In this document: piece by piece, positions 26,452 to 34,723 of the stretch
How the letters are laid out: each line of letters opens with the position of its first letter
Position numbering within the stretch: the first letter of the stretch is position 1
Assembly: GCF_029626145.1 (NCBI RefSeq)
Contig: NZ_JARUBJ010000002.1
Coordinates: forward strand, 1,766,501-1,830,500
Length of the DNA stretch: 64,000 nt
DNA from: Micromonospora sp. WMMD961
GTDB taxonomy: Bacteria; Actinomycetota; Actinomycetes; Mycobacteriales; Micromonosporaceae
Reading direction: 5' to 3'
The notes under the pieces: model-generated
Seen by the model: only the letters and a program-made list of their open reading frames with translations
What the model was told of the DNA's origin: nothing
Database searches by the model: none
Translations under genes and position numbers: made by a program

Positions 26452-27968
26452 ATCGCTTCTCCCGTCCTGAGTTGGATCGCTTCCCGCACATCGTCCTGAT
26501 CTGGCCGGTCTCGGCCGTCCAGGTCGGTGATGGTCCAGGCCATCCGGATCACTCGATCGAAGCCGCGTGCCGACAGTGAGCCGGAGTCGAGTCGGCCGCG
26601 CAGTTCGGCGGTGACCCGGGCGGGCAGCCGCCACGGCGGTCGACGTAGATACGGGCCGTCCACCTCGGCGTTGAGCCTCCGACCGAGGTCGGCCCAGCGG
26701 GTCGCCGCCGCCTGTCGGGCCGCCGCCACCCGCGCGGCGACCGTCGCCGAGGGTTCAACATCACCGTGGGGTGCCATCAACTCCGCCGCCCGCACCGGCA
26801 TCAGCCGCACCTGCACGTCGATCCGGTCGAGCAGTGGCCCGGAGAGCCGGCCGAGGTATCGGCGACGGACCAACGCGGTGCACTCGCAATGTGAGTCGCC
26901 GGCCGGTTTCGCGCAAGGGCAAGGGTTGGCGGCCAAGACCAACTGGGTCCGGGCCGGGTAGACAGTGCCGCCCCCGCTCCGGCTCAGCTGGATACGACCG
27001 TGCTCCAGGGGTTGGCGCAGCGCCTCCAACGCGCCCTTGCTGAACTCGGGAGCTTCGTCCAAAAACAAGACCCCACGGTGGGCCAGCGACACCGCGCCGG
27101 GCCGGGCCAGCCCAGAGCCACCGCCGACCAGCGAGGGCACGGTCGCGGTGTGGTGCGGCGCCTGGAACGGCGGGCGTCGCAGCAACCGGCCGCCCGGCGG
27201 CAGCAGCCCAGCGACCGAGTGCAGTGCGGTCACCTCCAGCGCCGCGTCGTCGTCCAGCTCGGGCAGGATCGACGGCAGTCGTTCGGCGAGCATCGTCTTG
27301 CCGGCACCCGGAGGGCCGAGCAGGGCCACGTGGTGCCCACCGGCGGCGGCCACCTCCAACGCGCGCCGACCCAGCTGCTGCCCGGCGACCTCGGCGAGAT
27401 CCGGTCCACCGACGACTGGCGTCGGTTCGGCCTCCGGCGGCTCGATCAGCGGGGTGCCGTCGCGGACGAAGGCGACCAGCCGGTGCAGGTGGTCCACCGC
27501 TCGCACCCGTACCCCTGGGATGACCGCGGCCTCGGCGGCGTTGCCGACCGGGACGATCACCCGCTCGACGCCGGCCCGGGCCGCGGCCGCGACCATCGGG
27601 AGCACGCCGCGCACCGGCCGGACCGTCCCGTCGAGCCCCAACTCGCCGAGGACCACCACACCCTCCAGCGGGAGCAGCGGCAGCTCACCCGAGCCGCCCA
27701 GCAGAGCTGCGGCGATGGCGAGGTCGAAGGCCGAGCCGAACTTCGGCAGCGTGGCGGGCAGCAGGTTGAGGGTGATCCGCCGGTTGGGCCAGCGTTGGCC
27801 GGAGTTGACCACGGCGGCGCGGACGCGGTCGCGGGCTTCGTGCAAGGCGGTGTCCGGCAGGCCGGAGATCACCACTGCCGGCAGACCGGCGGCCAGGTCG
27901 GCCTCCACCTCGACCAGGTGGCCGGTCACCCCGACCAGACCCACACAGAGCACCTTCGCGTAGCTCAT
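26448..27968 (-). CDS. comM: YifB-family Mg-chelatase-like AAA ATPase (ComM)
   Basis: Hexameric helicase promoting branch migration in transformation (shown for Vibrio ComM). Length 506. N-terminal Lon-like domain (to about 170), AAA core with Walker A GPPGAGKT (218-225), GVLFLDEAPEF as Walker B, the cysteine cluster NPCPCAKPAGDSHCEC, and a C-terminal Mg-chelatase lid. The ATG 27968 gives the conserved MSYAKVLCVGLVGV. It lies 32 bp after yraN and is coupled to dprA. Confidence 0.95.
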   Translation of the reverse strand: MSYAKVLCVGLVGVTGHLVEVEADLAAGLPAVVISGLPDTALHEARDRVRAAVVNSGQRWPNRRITLNLLPATLPKFGSAFDLAIAAALLGGSGELPLLPLEGVVVLGELGLDGTVRPVRGVLPMVAAAARAGVERVIVPVGNAAEAAVIPGVRVRAVDHLHRLVAFVRDGTPLIEPPEAEPTPVVGGPDLAEVAGQQLGRRALEVAAAGGHHVALLGPPGAGKTMLAERLPSILPELDDDAALEVTALHSVAGLLPPGGRLLRRPPFQAPHHTATVPSLVGGGSGLARPGAVSLAHRGVLFLDEAPEFSKGALEALRQPLEHGRIQLSRSGGGTVYPARTQLVLAANPCPCAKPAGDSHCECTALVRRRYLGRLSGPLLDRIDVQVRLMPVRAAELMAPHGDVEPSATVAARVAAARQAAATRWADLGRRLNAEVDGPYLRRPPWRLPARVTAELRGRLDSGSLSARGFDRVIRMAWTITDLDGRDRPDQDDVREAIQLRTGEAM

Positions 27969-28000
27969 GACGCCGTCACCGATCCTTCGGAATACGCATC

Positions 28001-28360
28001 TCAGAACGCGCCCTTGAGGTGGTCGACCTGTGCCGGGCCGGACTCCGGCAGCCGCACCGACAGCACGTCGAACCGCACCTCCTCGGCGGTCGTGCCGGTC
28101 TCGGTCAGCCAGCGCGCGGCGAGCCCTCGCAGCCGGCGGGCCTTGGCCGGCACGACCGCCTCGGCCGGCGTGCCGAAGTCGTCGCTCCGGCGGGTCTTCA
28201 CCTCGCAGAAGGCAAGCACCGGCCCGTCCCAGGCGATGATGTCGATCTCTCCGGCCGGGCAGCGCCAGTTCTGGGCGACAGGGCGCAGCCCTGCCTCGGT
28301 CAGGTGCCGAACGGCGCACCGCTCCCCGTACGCGCCGACTGCCTGGTTCCGCTTCGTCAT
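28001..28360 (-). CDS. YraN-family (UPF0102) endonuclease-like protein
   Basis: Small protein of 119 residues with an endonuclease-like PD-(D/E)xK fold: GEIDIIAWDG (37-46) and FCEVKTRRS (51-59), giving candidate active residues E38, D40, E53 and K55. Function is not established; it is almost always next to rnhB and comM. The ATG 28360 matches the family N-terminus (NQAVGAYGERCA). First gene of yraN-comM-dprA. Confidence 0.93.
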   Translation of the reverse strand: MTKRNQAVGAYGERCAVRHLTEAGLRPVAQNWRCPAGEIDIIAWDGPVLAFCEVKTRRSDDFGTPAEAVVPAKARRLRGLAARWLTETGTTAEEVRFDVLSVRLPESGPAQVDHLKGAF

Positions 28361-28414
28361 GGAGGCACGGTGCCCGCCGAAGTGCGAGCGCCGCGACCTC
28401 GCCAACAGCAGATC

Positions 28415-28441
28415 TGTGGACAACCAGTGACCTGTGGACAA
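28415..28441 (-). promoter_or_regulatory. Two perfect DnaA boxes
   Basis: TGTGGACAA occurs at 28415-28423 and 28433-28441, which is TTGTCCACA on the minus strand, 18 bp apart. They lie 55-81 bp upstream of the yraN start. Possible DnaA-controlled promoter of yraN-comM-dprA or a titration site. Confidence 0.6.
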
Positions 28442-28510
28442 CCGGACGATCAAGCCCGCGCCGTGCTAGGAAGCCATGGCCTGGCGACTCACCGCCGCCA
28501 GCCGCCTCAT

Positions 28511-28570
28511 GATCAAGTGATGGAAAGTAGGTCCCAGGACGGCTGTGGACCTACTTTTCATCACCTGATC
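28511..28570. repeat. GATC hairpin element between divergent genes
   Basis: 24-bp arms beginning GATCAAGTGATGG and ending CATCACCTGATC with two mismatches and a 12-nt loop. In the 338-bp gap between yraN and the repeat-rich membrane protein; apart from the DnaA boxes and a short GATCAACGTTGATG palindrome (28567-28580), nothing else is seen. Confidence 0.85.
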
Positions 28571-28698
28571 AACGTTGATGGTGGGCGCGAGGGCGGCCCC
28601 GGCGCGTCTCCACCGGCTTCCGTCCGATCGCGCTGGCCGCCGCGCTGGCCGCCGCACGGGTCGGGCCGAAATGGCGCGGGCGTGGCCGGTCGCATACG

Positions 28699-29868
28699 GT
28701 GCCTGACGTGGACGGACGACGGAGTTATCCGGAAGATCAGGAGCCGCGCTGGTACCCGGATGAGCGGGGTCGCGGTTATGGCGAGTCGGAGTGGCGCGGC
28801 GCGGGCGAACCGCGGTACCGGGACAACGACGTTCCCGGGCAGCGTGGCCCCGACGAGAGCCACTCCGTCGAGGACACCGGGGTCGGCCGACGCCGCGAGC
28901 CGGACTCCGGACGCTTGGGCGCCGTGGACGCGGGCCGCTTCGGCGGTGCGGCGGAATCCGATTCGGGGCGGCTGACCGCGGTGGACACCGGTCGTTTCGG
29001 CGGTGTGCCTGAGCCGGACTCAGGTCGCTTTGGCACCGCGGACGCCCAGTCTGGCCGGTTCGGCGCGAGCGAGCCCGACTCGGGCCGGTTCGGCGCGGTC
29101 GACCCGGTCGGGGACGCTCGGCCGGAGACCGACGGATACCGGGCAGCCCGGTCGCGGCGGGCTGACCGGGACCCCTCGGAGACCTCTGGCGAGTTGCCCG
29201 GTCGGTGGGCCGCCCGGGAGGCGGCCGGGACGGGAGCCCCGCTCACCGTCCGGGACCCCTCGGAGACCTCTGGCGAGTTGCCCGGTCGGTGGGCCGCCCG
29301 GGAGGCAGCCGGGACTGACGCACCGCTGACCGTCGCTCGCGAGGAGATCGGCCGTTCGTCGACGCCGGTAGGTGAGACCCCGGCCGGCGCTGTCGCCGAC
29401 CAGGCTCGTCCCGCCCCGCTCGGCGGGTATCCGATCATCGAGCCCACCCGTGGCGGTGGCGAGACTCCGCATCCGCTGGAGATGCCGACCGGACCGATGC
29501 CGGGGATCGGTCCCCGCCCCGACCTGCCCACCGGCGAGCCGCCGGTGTATCCGCCGGCCGCTGACGGCGTCTACCGGACCCGTCGGCCGGTGTTGGCCGT
29601 ACTCTTCGCGCTGCTGGTGTTGATCTTCGAGGCACCCGCGCTGCGGGTGCTGCTCGCGGGCGTGACCGGCGATCCGGTGGACGCCGGGAACGTCGTGGTG
29701 GGGATCGCCCTGGTCGCCGCGCTGCCGATCTTCGGGATCGGACTCTACGGGCTCCGAACCGGAGGTCTGGCGCTTTCCGACACCGGCCGGGGCTGGCTGC
29801 GCCCACCGACGGCCTACCTGACCGTCGGCCTGGTGCTCTTCATCGCCGCCGCGCTCGCCGCTGGCTGA
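28699..29868 (+). CDS. Repeat-rich protein with C-terminal membrane domain
   Basis: Protein of 389 residues, not recognised. The first 285 residues are hydrophilic and probably disordered, built from short repeats of DSGRFG/DSGRLG type (about 70-135). A 28-residue unit occurs twice in tandem (84 bp period at 29167-29334) beginning RDPSETSGELPGRW and differing at one position. The C-terminal 100 residues hold three hydrophobic helices (LAVLFALLVLIFEAPALRVLL, NVVVGIALVAALPIFGIGLYG and AYLTVGLVLFIAAALAAG). The long tail would face the cytoplasm. GTG 28699 start; GTG 28708 is an alternative. It precedes the rpsB operon by 526 bp. Confidence 0.78.
   Translation: MPDVDGRRSYPEDQEPRWYPDERGRGYGESEWRGAGEPRYRDNDVPGQRGPDESHSVEDTGVGRRREPDSGRLGAVDAGRFGGAAESDSGRLTAVDTGRFGGVPEPDSGRFGTADAQSGRFGASEPDSGRFGAVDPVGDARPETDGYRAARSRRADRDPSETSGELPGRWAAREAAGTGAPLTVRDPSETSGELPGRWAAREAAGTDAPLTVAREEIGRSSTPVGETPAGAVADQARPAPLGGYPIIEPTRGGGETPHPLEMPTGPMPGIGPRPDLPTGEPPVYPPAADGVYRTRRPVLAVLFALLVLIFEAPALRVLLAGVTGDPVDAGNVVVGIALVAALPIFGIGLYGLRTGGLALSDTGRGWLRPPTAYLTVGLVLFIAAALAAG
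29167..29334 (+). repeat. Tandem 84-bp duplication inside the coding region
   Basis: Two copies of 84 bp (29167-29250 and 29251-29334) that keep the frame. The first 54 bases are identical (CGGGACCCCT... to GGGAGG), after which some bases differ, so the duplication is fairly recent. Confidence 0.9.
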
Positions 29869-29901
29869 CCGGCCGCGCTCGCCGGTGGCTGACCGGCCGA
29901 G

Positions 29902-29974
29902 GATTCGCGCAACAACCAGGAAATAGTGGCCTCCGCGTCGTTGGAAGCCACTATTTCCATGAACTAGCGCGATC
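29902..29974. repeat. GATC hairpin element, CCAGG-type copy 2
   Basis: 73 nt starting GATTCGCGC and ending GCGCGATC, with 12-bp core arms GGAAATAGTGGC/GCCACTATTTCC. Same length and layout as 10560-10632; core pairs T-A and G-C there are A-T and A-T here, i.e. both strands of the stem changed together. Confidence 0.85.
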
Positions 29975-30394
29975 GGGTAGCAAGCGGGCGAGCGGCCAAG
30001 CGCCAAGCCGGGCGGGCGACCAGGGCGAGCGAGCGGCAAGGGGCAAGGCGCACGGGGCACGGCGAAGGCGCACGGGGCACGGGGCAAGGCGCACGGGCCA
30101 ACGGCCAACGGGCCAGGGAGAGCGAGCGATCAGGCGGGAGCCACCGAGCCGGGGAACGGGAAGCGACGGCGCAGCGCACCCCGGGGCGGCTGAACGGGTG
30201 AGGGGCGTACACTGGCCAACTGGCGACCGCCTCGTGCGGTCGACCTCGCGCGCCCTCTTCACGAAATCGTCGTGGAGCGACGGCCTCCCTGGTCCCGATC
30301 TTGATCGGGCCCACCATGGGTCGGCGACCAGGCGCCAGGACGCCCGGCCACCGGCCGGGCGTGACAACCAGGGATCCAGAGGAGTACCCCAACC
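29975..30394. other. rpsB upstream region with short purine-rich repeats
   Basis: No gene. 30000-30130 is an irregular array of GGCGCACGGGGCA / GGGCAAGGCGCACGG / GGCCAACGG units. TACACT at 30208-30213 is a possible -10 for rpsB. AGAGGAG (30378-30384) precedes the rpsB start. Confidence 0.5.
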
Positions 30395-31297
30395 ATGGCC
30401 GTCGTGACCATGCGCCAGCTGCTGGAGAGCGGTGTCCACTTCGGGCACCAGACCCGGCGCTGGAACCCCAAGATGAAGCGCTTCATCATGACCGAGCGCA
30501 ACGGCATCTACATCATCGACCTGCGCCAGACCCTCGACTACATCGAGAAGGCGTACGAGTTCGTGCGTGGGACCGTCGCCGAGGGCGGCAGCATCCTGTT
30601 CGTCGGCACCAAGAAGCAGGCTCAGGAAGCGATCGCCGAGCAGGCGACCCGGGTCGGCCAGCCGTACGTCAACCACCGCTGGCTCGGTGGCATGCTGACC
30701 AACTTCCAGACCGTTTACAAGCGGCTCCAGCGGATGAAGGAGCTGGAGGGCCTGGGTGACCTCAGCGGCACCGCCGCCGGTTACACCAAGAAGGAGACCC
30801 TGCAGCTCTCCCGCGAGAAGATCAAGCTGACCCGCACCCTCGGTGGTCTGCGGGACATGCAGAAGCTTCCCGCCGCGGTCTGGATCGTCGACACCAAGAA
30901 GGAGCACATCGCCGTCGACGAGGCCCGCAAGCTGGGCATCCCGGTGATCGCGGTGCTGGACACCAACTGCGACCCGGACGAGGTCGACTTCCCGATCCCG
31001 GGTAACGACGACGCGATCCGTTCGGCCGAGCTGCTGACCAAGGTCGTCGCCGCCGCCGTCGCGGATGGTCTGATCGCGCGTTCCGGCCGTCGCCGGGGCA
31101 ACGACGAGAAGCCCGAGGGTGTGGCGAGCGACGAGCCGCTGACCGAGTGGGAGCGCGAGCTGCTCGAGCCGAAGAAGGCCGACGAGTCGGCCGCCCCGGC
31201 CGAGCAGCCCGCCGCTGCCGCCGCCGAGCAGCCCGCCACCCCGGAGCAGCCGGCGCAGGCCGCCACCGAGCAGCCGGCGGCCGCTACCGCGGAGTGA
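30395..31297 (+). CDS. rpsB: 30S ribosomal protein S2
   Basis: Small-subunit protein needed for S1 and mRNA docking. Canonical N-terminus VVTMRQLLESGVHFGHQTRRWNPK starting after MA, with coiled-coil insert (QTVYKRLQRMKELE) and PDEVDFPIPGNDDAIRS. Length 300 includes an actinobacterial Ala/Glu/Gln/Pro-rich tail of about 55 residues. Good AGAGGAG site upstream. First gene of rpsB-tsf. Confidence 0.97.
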   Translation: MAVVTMRQLLESGVHFGHQTRRWNPKMKRFIMTERNGIYIIDLRQTLDYIEKAYEFVRGTVAEGGSILFVGTKKQAQEAIAEQATRVGQPYVNHRWLGGMLTNFQTVYKRLQRMKELEGLGDLSGTAAGYTKKETLQLSREKIKLTRTLGGLRDMQKLPAAVWIVDTKKEHIAVDEARKLGIPVIAVLDTNCDPDEVDFPIPGNDDAIRSAELLTKVVAAAVADGLIARSGRRRGNDEKPEGVASDEPLTEWERELLEPKKADESAAPAEQPAAAAAEQPATPEQPAQAATEQPAAATAE

Positions 31298-31431
31298 TCG
31301 CACCGTCGCTGCCCCACTGTCCGTTTCTTCGGATGGGGGGCGGCGGCGGTACGCCGGGCACCATCCGCCCGGATCCGGGTAACCGGGATCTCTGACCATC
31401 CACACGCCGTCTCAACACCGAAGAGAGAGCC

Positions 31432-32259
31432 ATGTCCCAAATCACCGCCGCGGACGTCAAGAAGCTCCGCGACCTCACCGGCGCCGGCATGATGGACAGC
31501 AAGAAGGCGCTGACCGAGGCCGAGGGCGACTTCGACAAGGCCGTCGAGATCCTGCGCGTCAAGGGCGCCAAGGACGTCGGCAAGCGGGCTGGTCGTACGG
31601 CCGCCAACGGCCTGGTCGCCCACTCCGGCAAGGCCCTGTTGGAGCTCAACTGCGAGACCGACTTCGTCGCCAAGACCGAGTCGTTCATCGCGCTGGCCCA
31701 GCAGCTGGTCGAGCACGGTGAGCGCTCCGGCGTGAACACCGCCGAGGAGCTGCTCGCCAGCGAGCTCGACGGCAAGGTCGTCGCCGACCTGATCCAGGAA
31801 CAGTCCGCCAAGATCGGCGAAAAGTTGGTCCTCAACCGGTTCGCCAAGGTCGAGGGCACCACCGCCGTCTACCTGCACCGCAAGGCCCAGGACCTGCCGC
31901 CGGCCGTTGGCGTGCTGGTGTCGTACACCGGTAAGAGCGACGAGGCCGGCGACGCCGACGCCCGTGGTGTGGCCATGCAGATCGCCGCGATGCGACCGAA
32001 GTACCTCACCCGGGACGAGGTTCCGGCCGAGATCGTCGAGTCCGAGCGGCGCATCGCCGAGCAGACCGCCCGCGAGGAGAACAAGCCCGAGGCGGCCCTG
32101 CCGAAGATCGTCGAGGGTCGGGTGAACTCGTTCTTCAAGGACTACGTCCTGATCGAGCAGTCGTCCGTCGCCGACAACAAGAAGTCGGTGAAGCAGGTGC
32201 TGGCCGAGGCCGGCATCGAGGTCACCCGCTTCGTGCGGTTCGAGGTCGGCCAGGCCTGA
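31432..32259 (+). CDS. tsf: Elongation factor Ts
   Basis: Guanine nucleotide exchange factor for EF-Tu, 275 residues. The N-terminal UBA-like domain holds DVKKLRDLTGAGMMDSKKAL, and the core has ELNCETDFVAKTESF (TDFV binds the EF-Tu switch). ATG with AGAGAGAG upstream, 134 bp after rpsB. Followed by a hairpin before pyrH. Confidence 0.97.
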   Translation: MSQITAADVKKLRDLTGAGMMDSKKALTEAEGDFDKAVEILRVKGAKDVGKRAGRTAANGLVAHSGKALLELNCETDFVAKTESFIALAQQLVEHGERSGVNTAEELLASELDGKVVADLIQEQSAKIGEKLVLNRFAKVEGTTAVYLHRKAQDLPPAVGVLVSYTGKSDEAGDADARGVAMQIAAMRPKYLTRDEVPAEIVESERRIAEQTAREENKPEAALPKIVEGRVNSFFKDYVLIEQSSVADNKKSVKQVLAEAGIEVTRFVRFEVGQA

Positions 32260-32301
32260 GCCGTCACCGGGCGCCGTGGGTGCCCGTGGGCAGGAGACGT
32301 C

Positions 32302-32349
32302 GACGAGGAGGCCGCCGGTGTACGTGACAGGCACCGCGGCCTCCTCGTC
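32302..32349 (+). terminator. Hairpin after tsf
   Basis: GACGAGGAGGCCGC at 32302 pairs with GCGGCCTCCTCGTC ending at 32349, followed by ACATAG. Stem of at least 14 bp without U-tract; ends the rpsB-tsf message or attenuates it before pyrH. Confidence 0.7.
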
Positions 32350-32420
32350 ACATAGGGTCGGCAGCGGCAGGTTCGCGGTACGCGCCGCACGGGGCGTGCG
32401 CGTGGTGAAGGGCGGGGCGG

Positions 32421-33188
32421 ATGACGCAGGTTGTGAGTGACCGGACGCTGGAGCTGGACGATCCGACGGCACCGCCGCCGGGGCGGGCCCGCCGGGTGGT
32501 GCTGAAGCTCTCCGGTGAGGTCTTCGGTGGTGGCGCGATCGGCGTCGACCCGGACGTCGTCCAAGCCATCGCCCGGCAGATCGCCACAGTGGTCCGCCGC
32601 GGCGTGCAGGTCTCCGTGGTGGTCGGCGGCGGCAACTTCTTCCGCGGCGCGGAGCTGCAGAAGCGCGGGATGGACCGGGCCCGCGCCGACTACATGGGCA
32701 TGCTCGGCACCGTGATGAACTGCCTCGCCCTCCAGGACTTCCTGGAGAAGGAGGGCATCGAGACCCGGGTGCAGAGCGCCATCACGATGGCCCAGGTCGC
32801 CGAACCGTACATCCCGCTGCGGGCGATCCGGCACCTGGAGAAGGGCCGCGTGGTCATCTTCGGCGCCGGCGCCGGCATGCCGTACTTCTCCACCGACACG
32901 GTGGCCGCCCAGCGGGCTCTGGAGATCCGGGCCGACGTGGTGCTGATGAGCAAGAACGGCGTGGACGGCGTCTACACGGCCGATCCCCGGATCGATCCCA
33001 CCGCCAGCAAGCTCGACTCGATCACCTTCTCCGAGGTGCTGCGCCGCAACCTGCGGGTGGCCGACGCGGCGGCGTTCAGCCTCTGCATGGAGAACGGCCT
33101 GCCGATGCTGGTCTTCGGTGCGCAGGGTGACGACACCATCATCCGCGCGGTGGGTGGCGACAAGATCGGCACCCTGATCACCGCCTGA
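32421..33188 (+). CDS. pyrH: Uridylate kinase
   Basis: Hexameric UMP kinase of the amino-acid kinase family, first dedicated step after UMP in pyrimidine nucleotide synthesis. 255 residues; VVLKLSGEVFGGG near residue 27, VVVGGGNFFRG for nucleotide binding, NGVDGVYTADPRID, and the C-terminus PMLVFGAQGDDTIIRAVGG. The first 25 residues (QVVSDRTLELDDPTAPP) precede the fold. GTG 32433 is an alternative start. Confidence 0.95.
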   Translation: MTQVVSDRTLELDDPTAPPPGRARRVVLKLSGEVFGGGAIGVDPDVVQAIARQIATVVRRGVQVSVVVGGGNFFRGAELQKRGMDRARADYMGMLGTVMNCLALQDFLEKEGIETRVQSAITMAQVAEPYIPLRAIRHLEKGRVVIFGAGAGMPYFSTDTVAAQRALEIRADVVLMSKNGVDGVYTADPRIDPTASKLDSITFSEVLRRNLRVADAAAFSLCMENGLPMLVFGAQGDDTIIRAVGGDKIGTLITA

Positions 33189-33270
33189 GCCGCGCCGTCG
33201 GCGACGGCAGCGGCGGTGTGACGACTTTCAGCAGAGCCCACGACGAGCACAGAAGGAGGCGAGGAGACCG

Positions 33271-33828
33271 GTGATCGACGACACCCTCCTCGAGGCCGAG
33301 GAAAAGATGGAGCGTGCGGTCGAGCACGCCAAGGAGGAGTTCGGCGCCATCCGCACCGGTCGCGCCAACCCCGCCATGTTCTCCAAGGTCATCATCGACT
33401 ACTACGGCACGCCCACCCCGCTGACCCAGATGGCGTCCATCGCGATCCCCGAGCCGCGCATGGCGATCATCAAGCCGTACGACAACTCGCAGATCAACGC
33501 GATGGAGAAGGCGATCCGCGACTCGGACCTCGGGGTGAACCCGAACAACGAGGGCAGCCAGCTGCGCATCCTGCTCCCGCAGATGACCGAGGAGCGCCGC
33601 CGCGACATGATCAAGGTGGCCCGGCACAAGGGCGAGGAGGCCAAGGTGGCGATCCGCAACGTCCGCCGCCGTGGCAAGGAGGAGTTGGACCGCATCGTCA
33701 AGGACGGCGAGGCCGGCGAGGACGACGGTCGCCGCGCCGAGAAGGAACTCGACGACCTGACCCAGCGCTACGTCGCCAACATCGACGACCTGGTCAAGCA
33801 CAAGGAAACCGAACTGCTCGAGGTGTGA
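33271..33828 (+). CDS. frr: Ribosome recycling factor
   Basis: Splits post-termination ribosomes with EF-G. 185 residues, the standard length. Three-helix domain I contains IRTGRANPAMFSKV, and domain II MASIAIPEPRMAIIKPYD. GTG start with AGGAGGCGAGGAG upstream, a very strong ribosome binding site. A terminator hairpin follows. Confidence 0.97.
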   Translation: MIDDTLLEAEEKMERAVEHAKEEFGAIRTGRANPAMFSKVIIDYYGTPTPLTQMASIAIPEPRMAIIKPYDNSQINAMEKAIRDSDLGVNPNNEGSQLRILLPQMTEERRRDMIKVARHKGEEAKVAIRNVRRRGKEELDRIVKDGEAGEDDGRRAEKELDDLTQRYVANIDDLVKHKETELLEV

Positions 33829-33859
33829 GCGTCCGCCCGCTGGCGCGGGTGGGACGCTG

Positions 33860-33892
33860 CGAGGCCCGATCCCCACGGGGGAACGGGCCTCG
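33860..33892 (+). terminator. Terminator after frr
   Basis: CGAGGCCCG paired with CGGGCCTCG around a 15-nt loop containing CCCC/GGGG, then TCTCGT. Lies between frr and a convergent minus-strand gene. Confidence 0.8.
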
Positions 33893-33901
33893 TCTCGTAC
33901 A

Positions 33902-34342
33902 TCAGCAGGGAATCCAGACGGTCCGGGTGCTCTCGGCCACCTGCTCCCCGGTGTACGCGTCGCGGAGCGCGAAGCGGACAGCGGCCTTGCCCGGGTGCAG
34001 CACCGGATCCCTGCGGGCGAAGCCCATCCCGAGTGCGACGGTGCCGCCGTCGCACTGGATCTCGCCGGCGCCCCGTCCCGAGGTGGCCCAGAGGGTCGGC
34101 AGGCCGTCCTGCACCAGCGAGGCCGACATCAGGTACGCGCCGGCCGGGCAGTTGCGGGCGCTGGCGTCGACACTGGTCGCCGGATACGCCTCGCCGGGCT
34201 CGGCCAGCGGCGGCTCGAACAGGTACAACTCGCTGGCGTGGCGATCGATGGTGATACTGGTACCCGCCGTGGCGGCGGCCGGTGACCCCGCTGCCAGGAC
34301 GATGGCGGCCGCGGTCAACGCCGCCATGCTGATCTTGTACAC
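33902..34342 (-). CDS. Small secreted protein of unknown function
   Basis: 146 residues with a clear signal peptide (MYKISMAALTAAAIVLAAG, cleavage near PAAATAG). The mature part is beta-rich and holds three cysteines (NCPAGAY, IQCDGG and the C-terminal WIPC). No family recognised. GTG 34342 is preferred over the longer frame because GGGGGAAGGG lies just upstream. It sits between frr and cdsA, an insertion into an otherwise conserved order. Confidence 0.75.
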   Translation of the reverse strand: MYKISMAALTAAAIVLAAGSPAAATAGTSITIDRHASELYLFEPPLAEPGEAYPATSVDASARNCPAGAYLMSASLVQDGLPTLWATSGRGAGEIQCDGGTVALGMGFARRDPVLHPGKAAVRFALRDAYTGEQVAESTRTVWIPC

Positions 34343-34723
34343 GTGTGTGCCCTTCCCCCGTCGGACGCGCCGGCGGGAGCCGGCGCTTCCCCAGCGGATC
34401 ACGCCGGGTGTGCTCGACTCAGTTCCTGATCCGGCAGTTGACGGGTCAGATCGATGGCTGCGGATTCCGCCCGTGGTGCCGTACCGGCTGGGGTATTCCG
34501 CCGGCGCGCGGGCCGACGACCAGGGCGGGGCCCGTCAGCGTGCCCTCGTCCGCCGTGCCGTTGCGGCGGGTGCAGTAGGCTCGGCAGGATTCCCGGCCAC
34601 CGGGTGGTGAACCCCGGGAATCGACCGACCGTCGGGGCGGTCAACCGGAGGAACATCGCGCGTGTAGGGGATGCTTGTGGTCGTGCGTCATGTGGTGGTT
34701 CTCGCGCCCCGTCGCGGTGTGTG
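34343..34723. other. cdsA upstream region
   Basis: No gene supported. A perfect 8-bp stem GCGCCGGC/GCCGGCGC (34367-34386) lies in the leader of the secreted-protein gene. GTAGGGGAT near 34662 might contain a -10 for cdsA. No other signals seen. Confidence 0.4.

Noticed and set aside
34454..34723. 90-codon upstream extension of cdsA
   Set aside because: Composition is Arg/Pro/Gly noise, and it would need no start signal; the ATG at 34724 begins the plausible protein.
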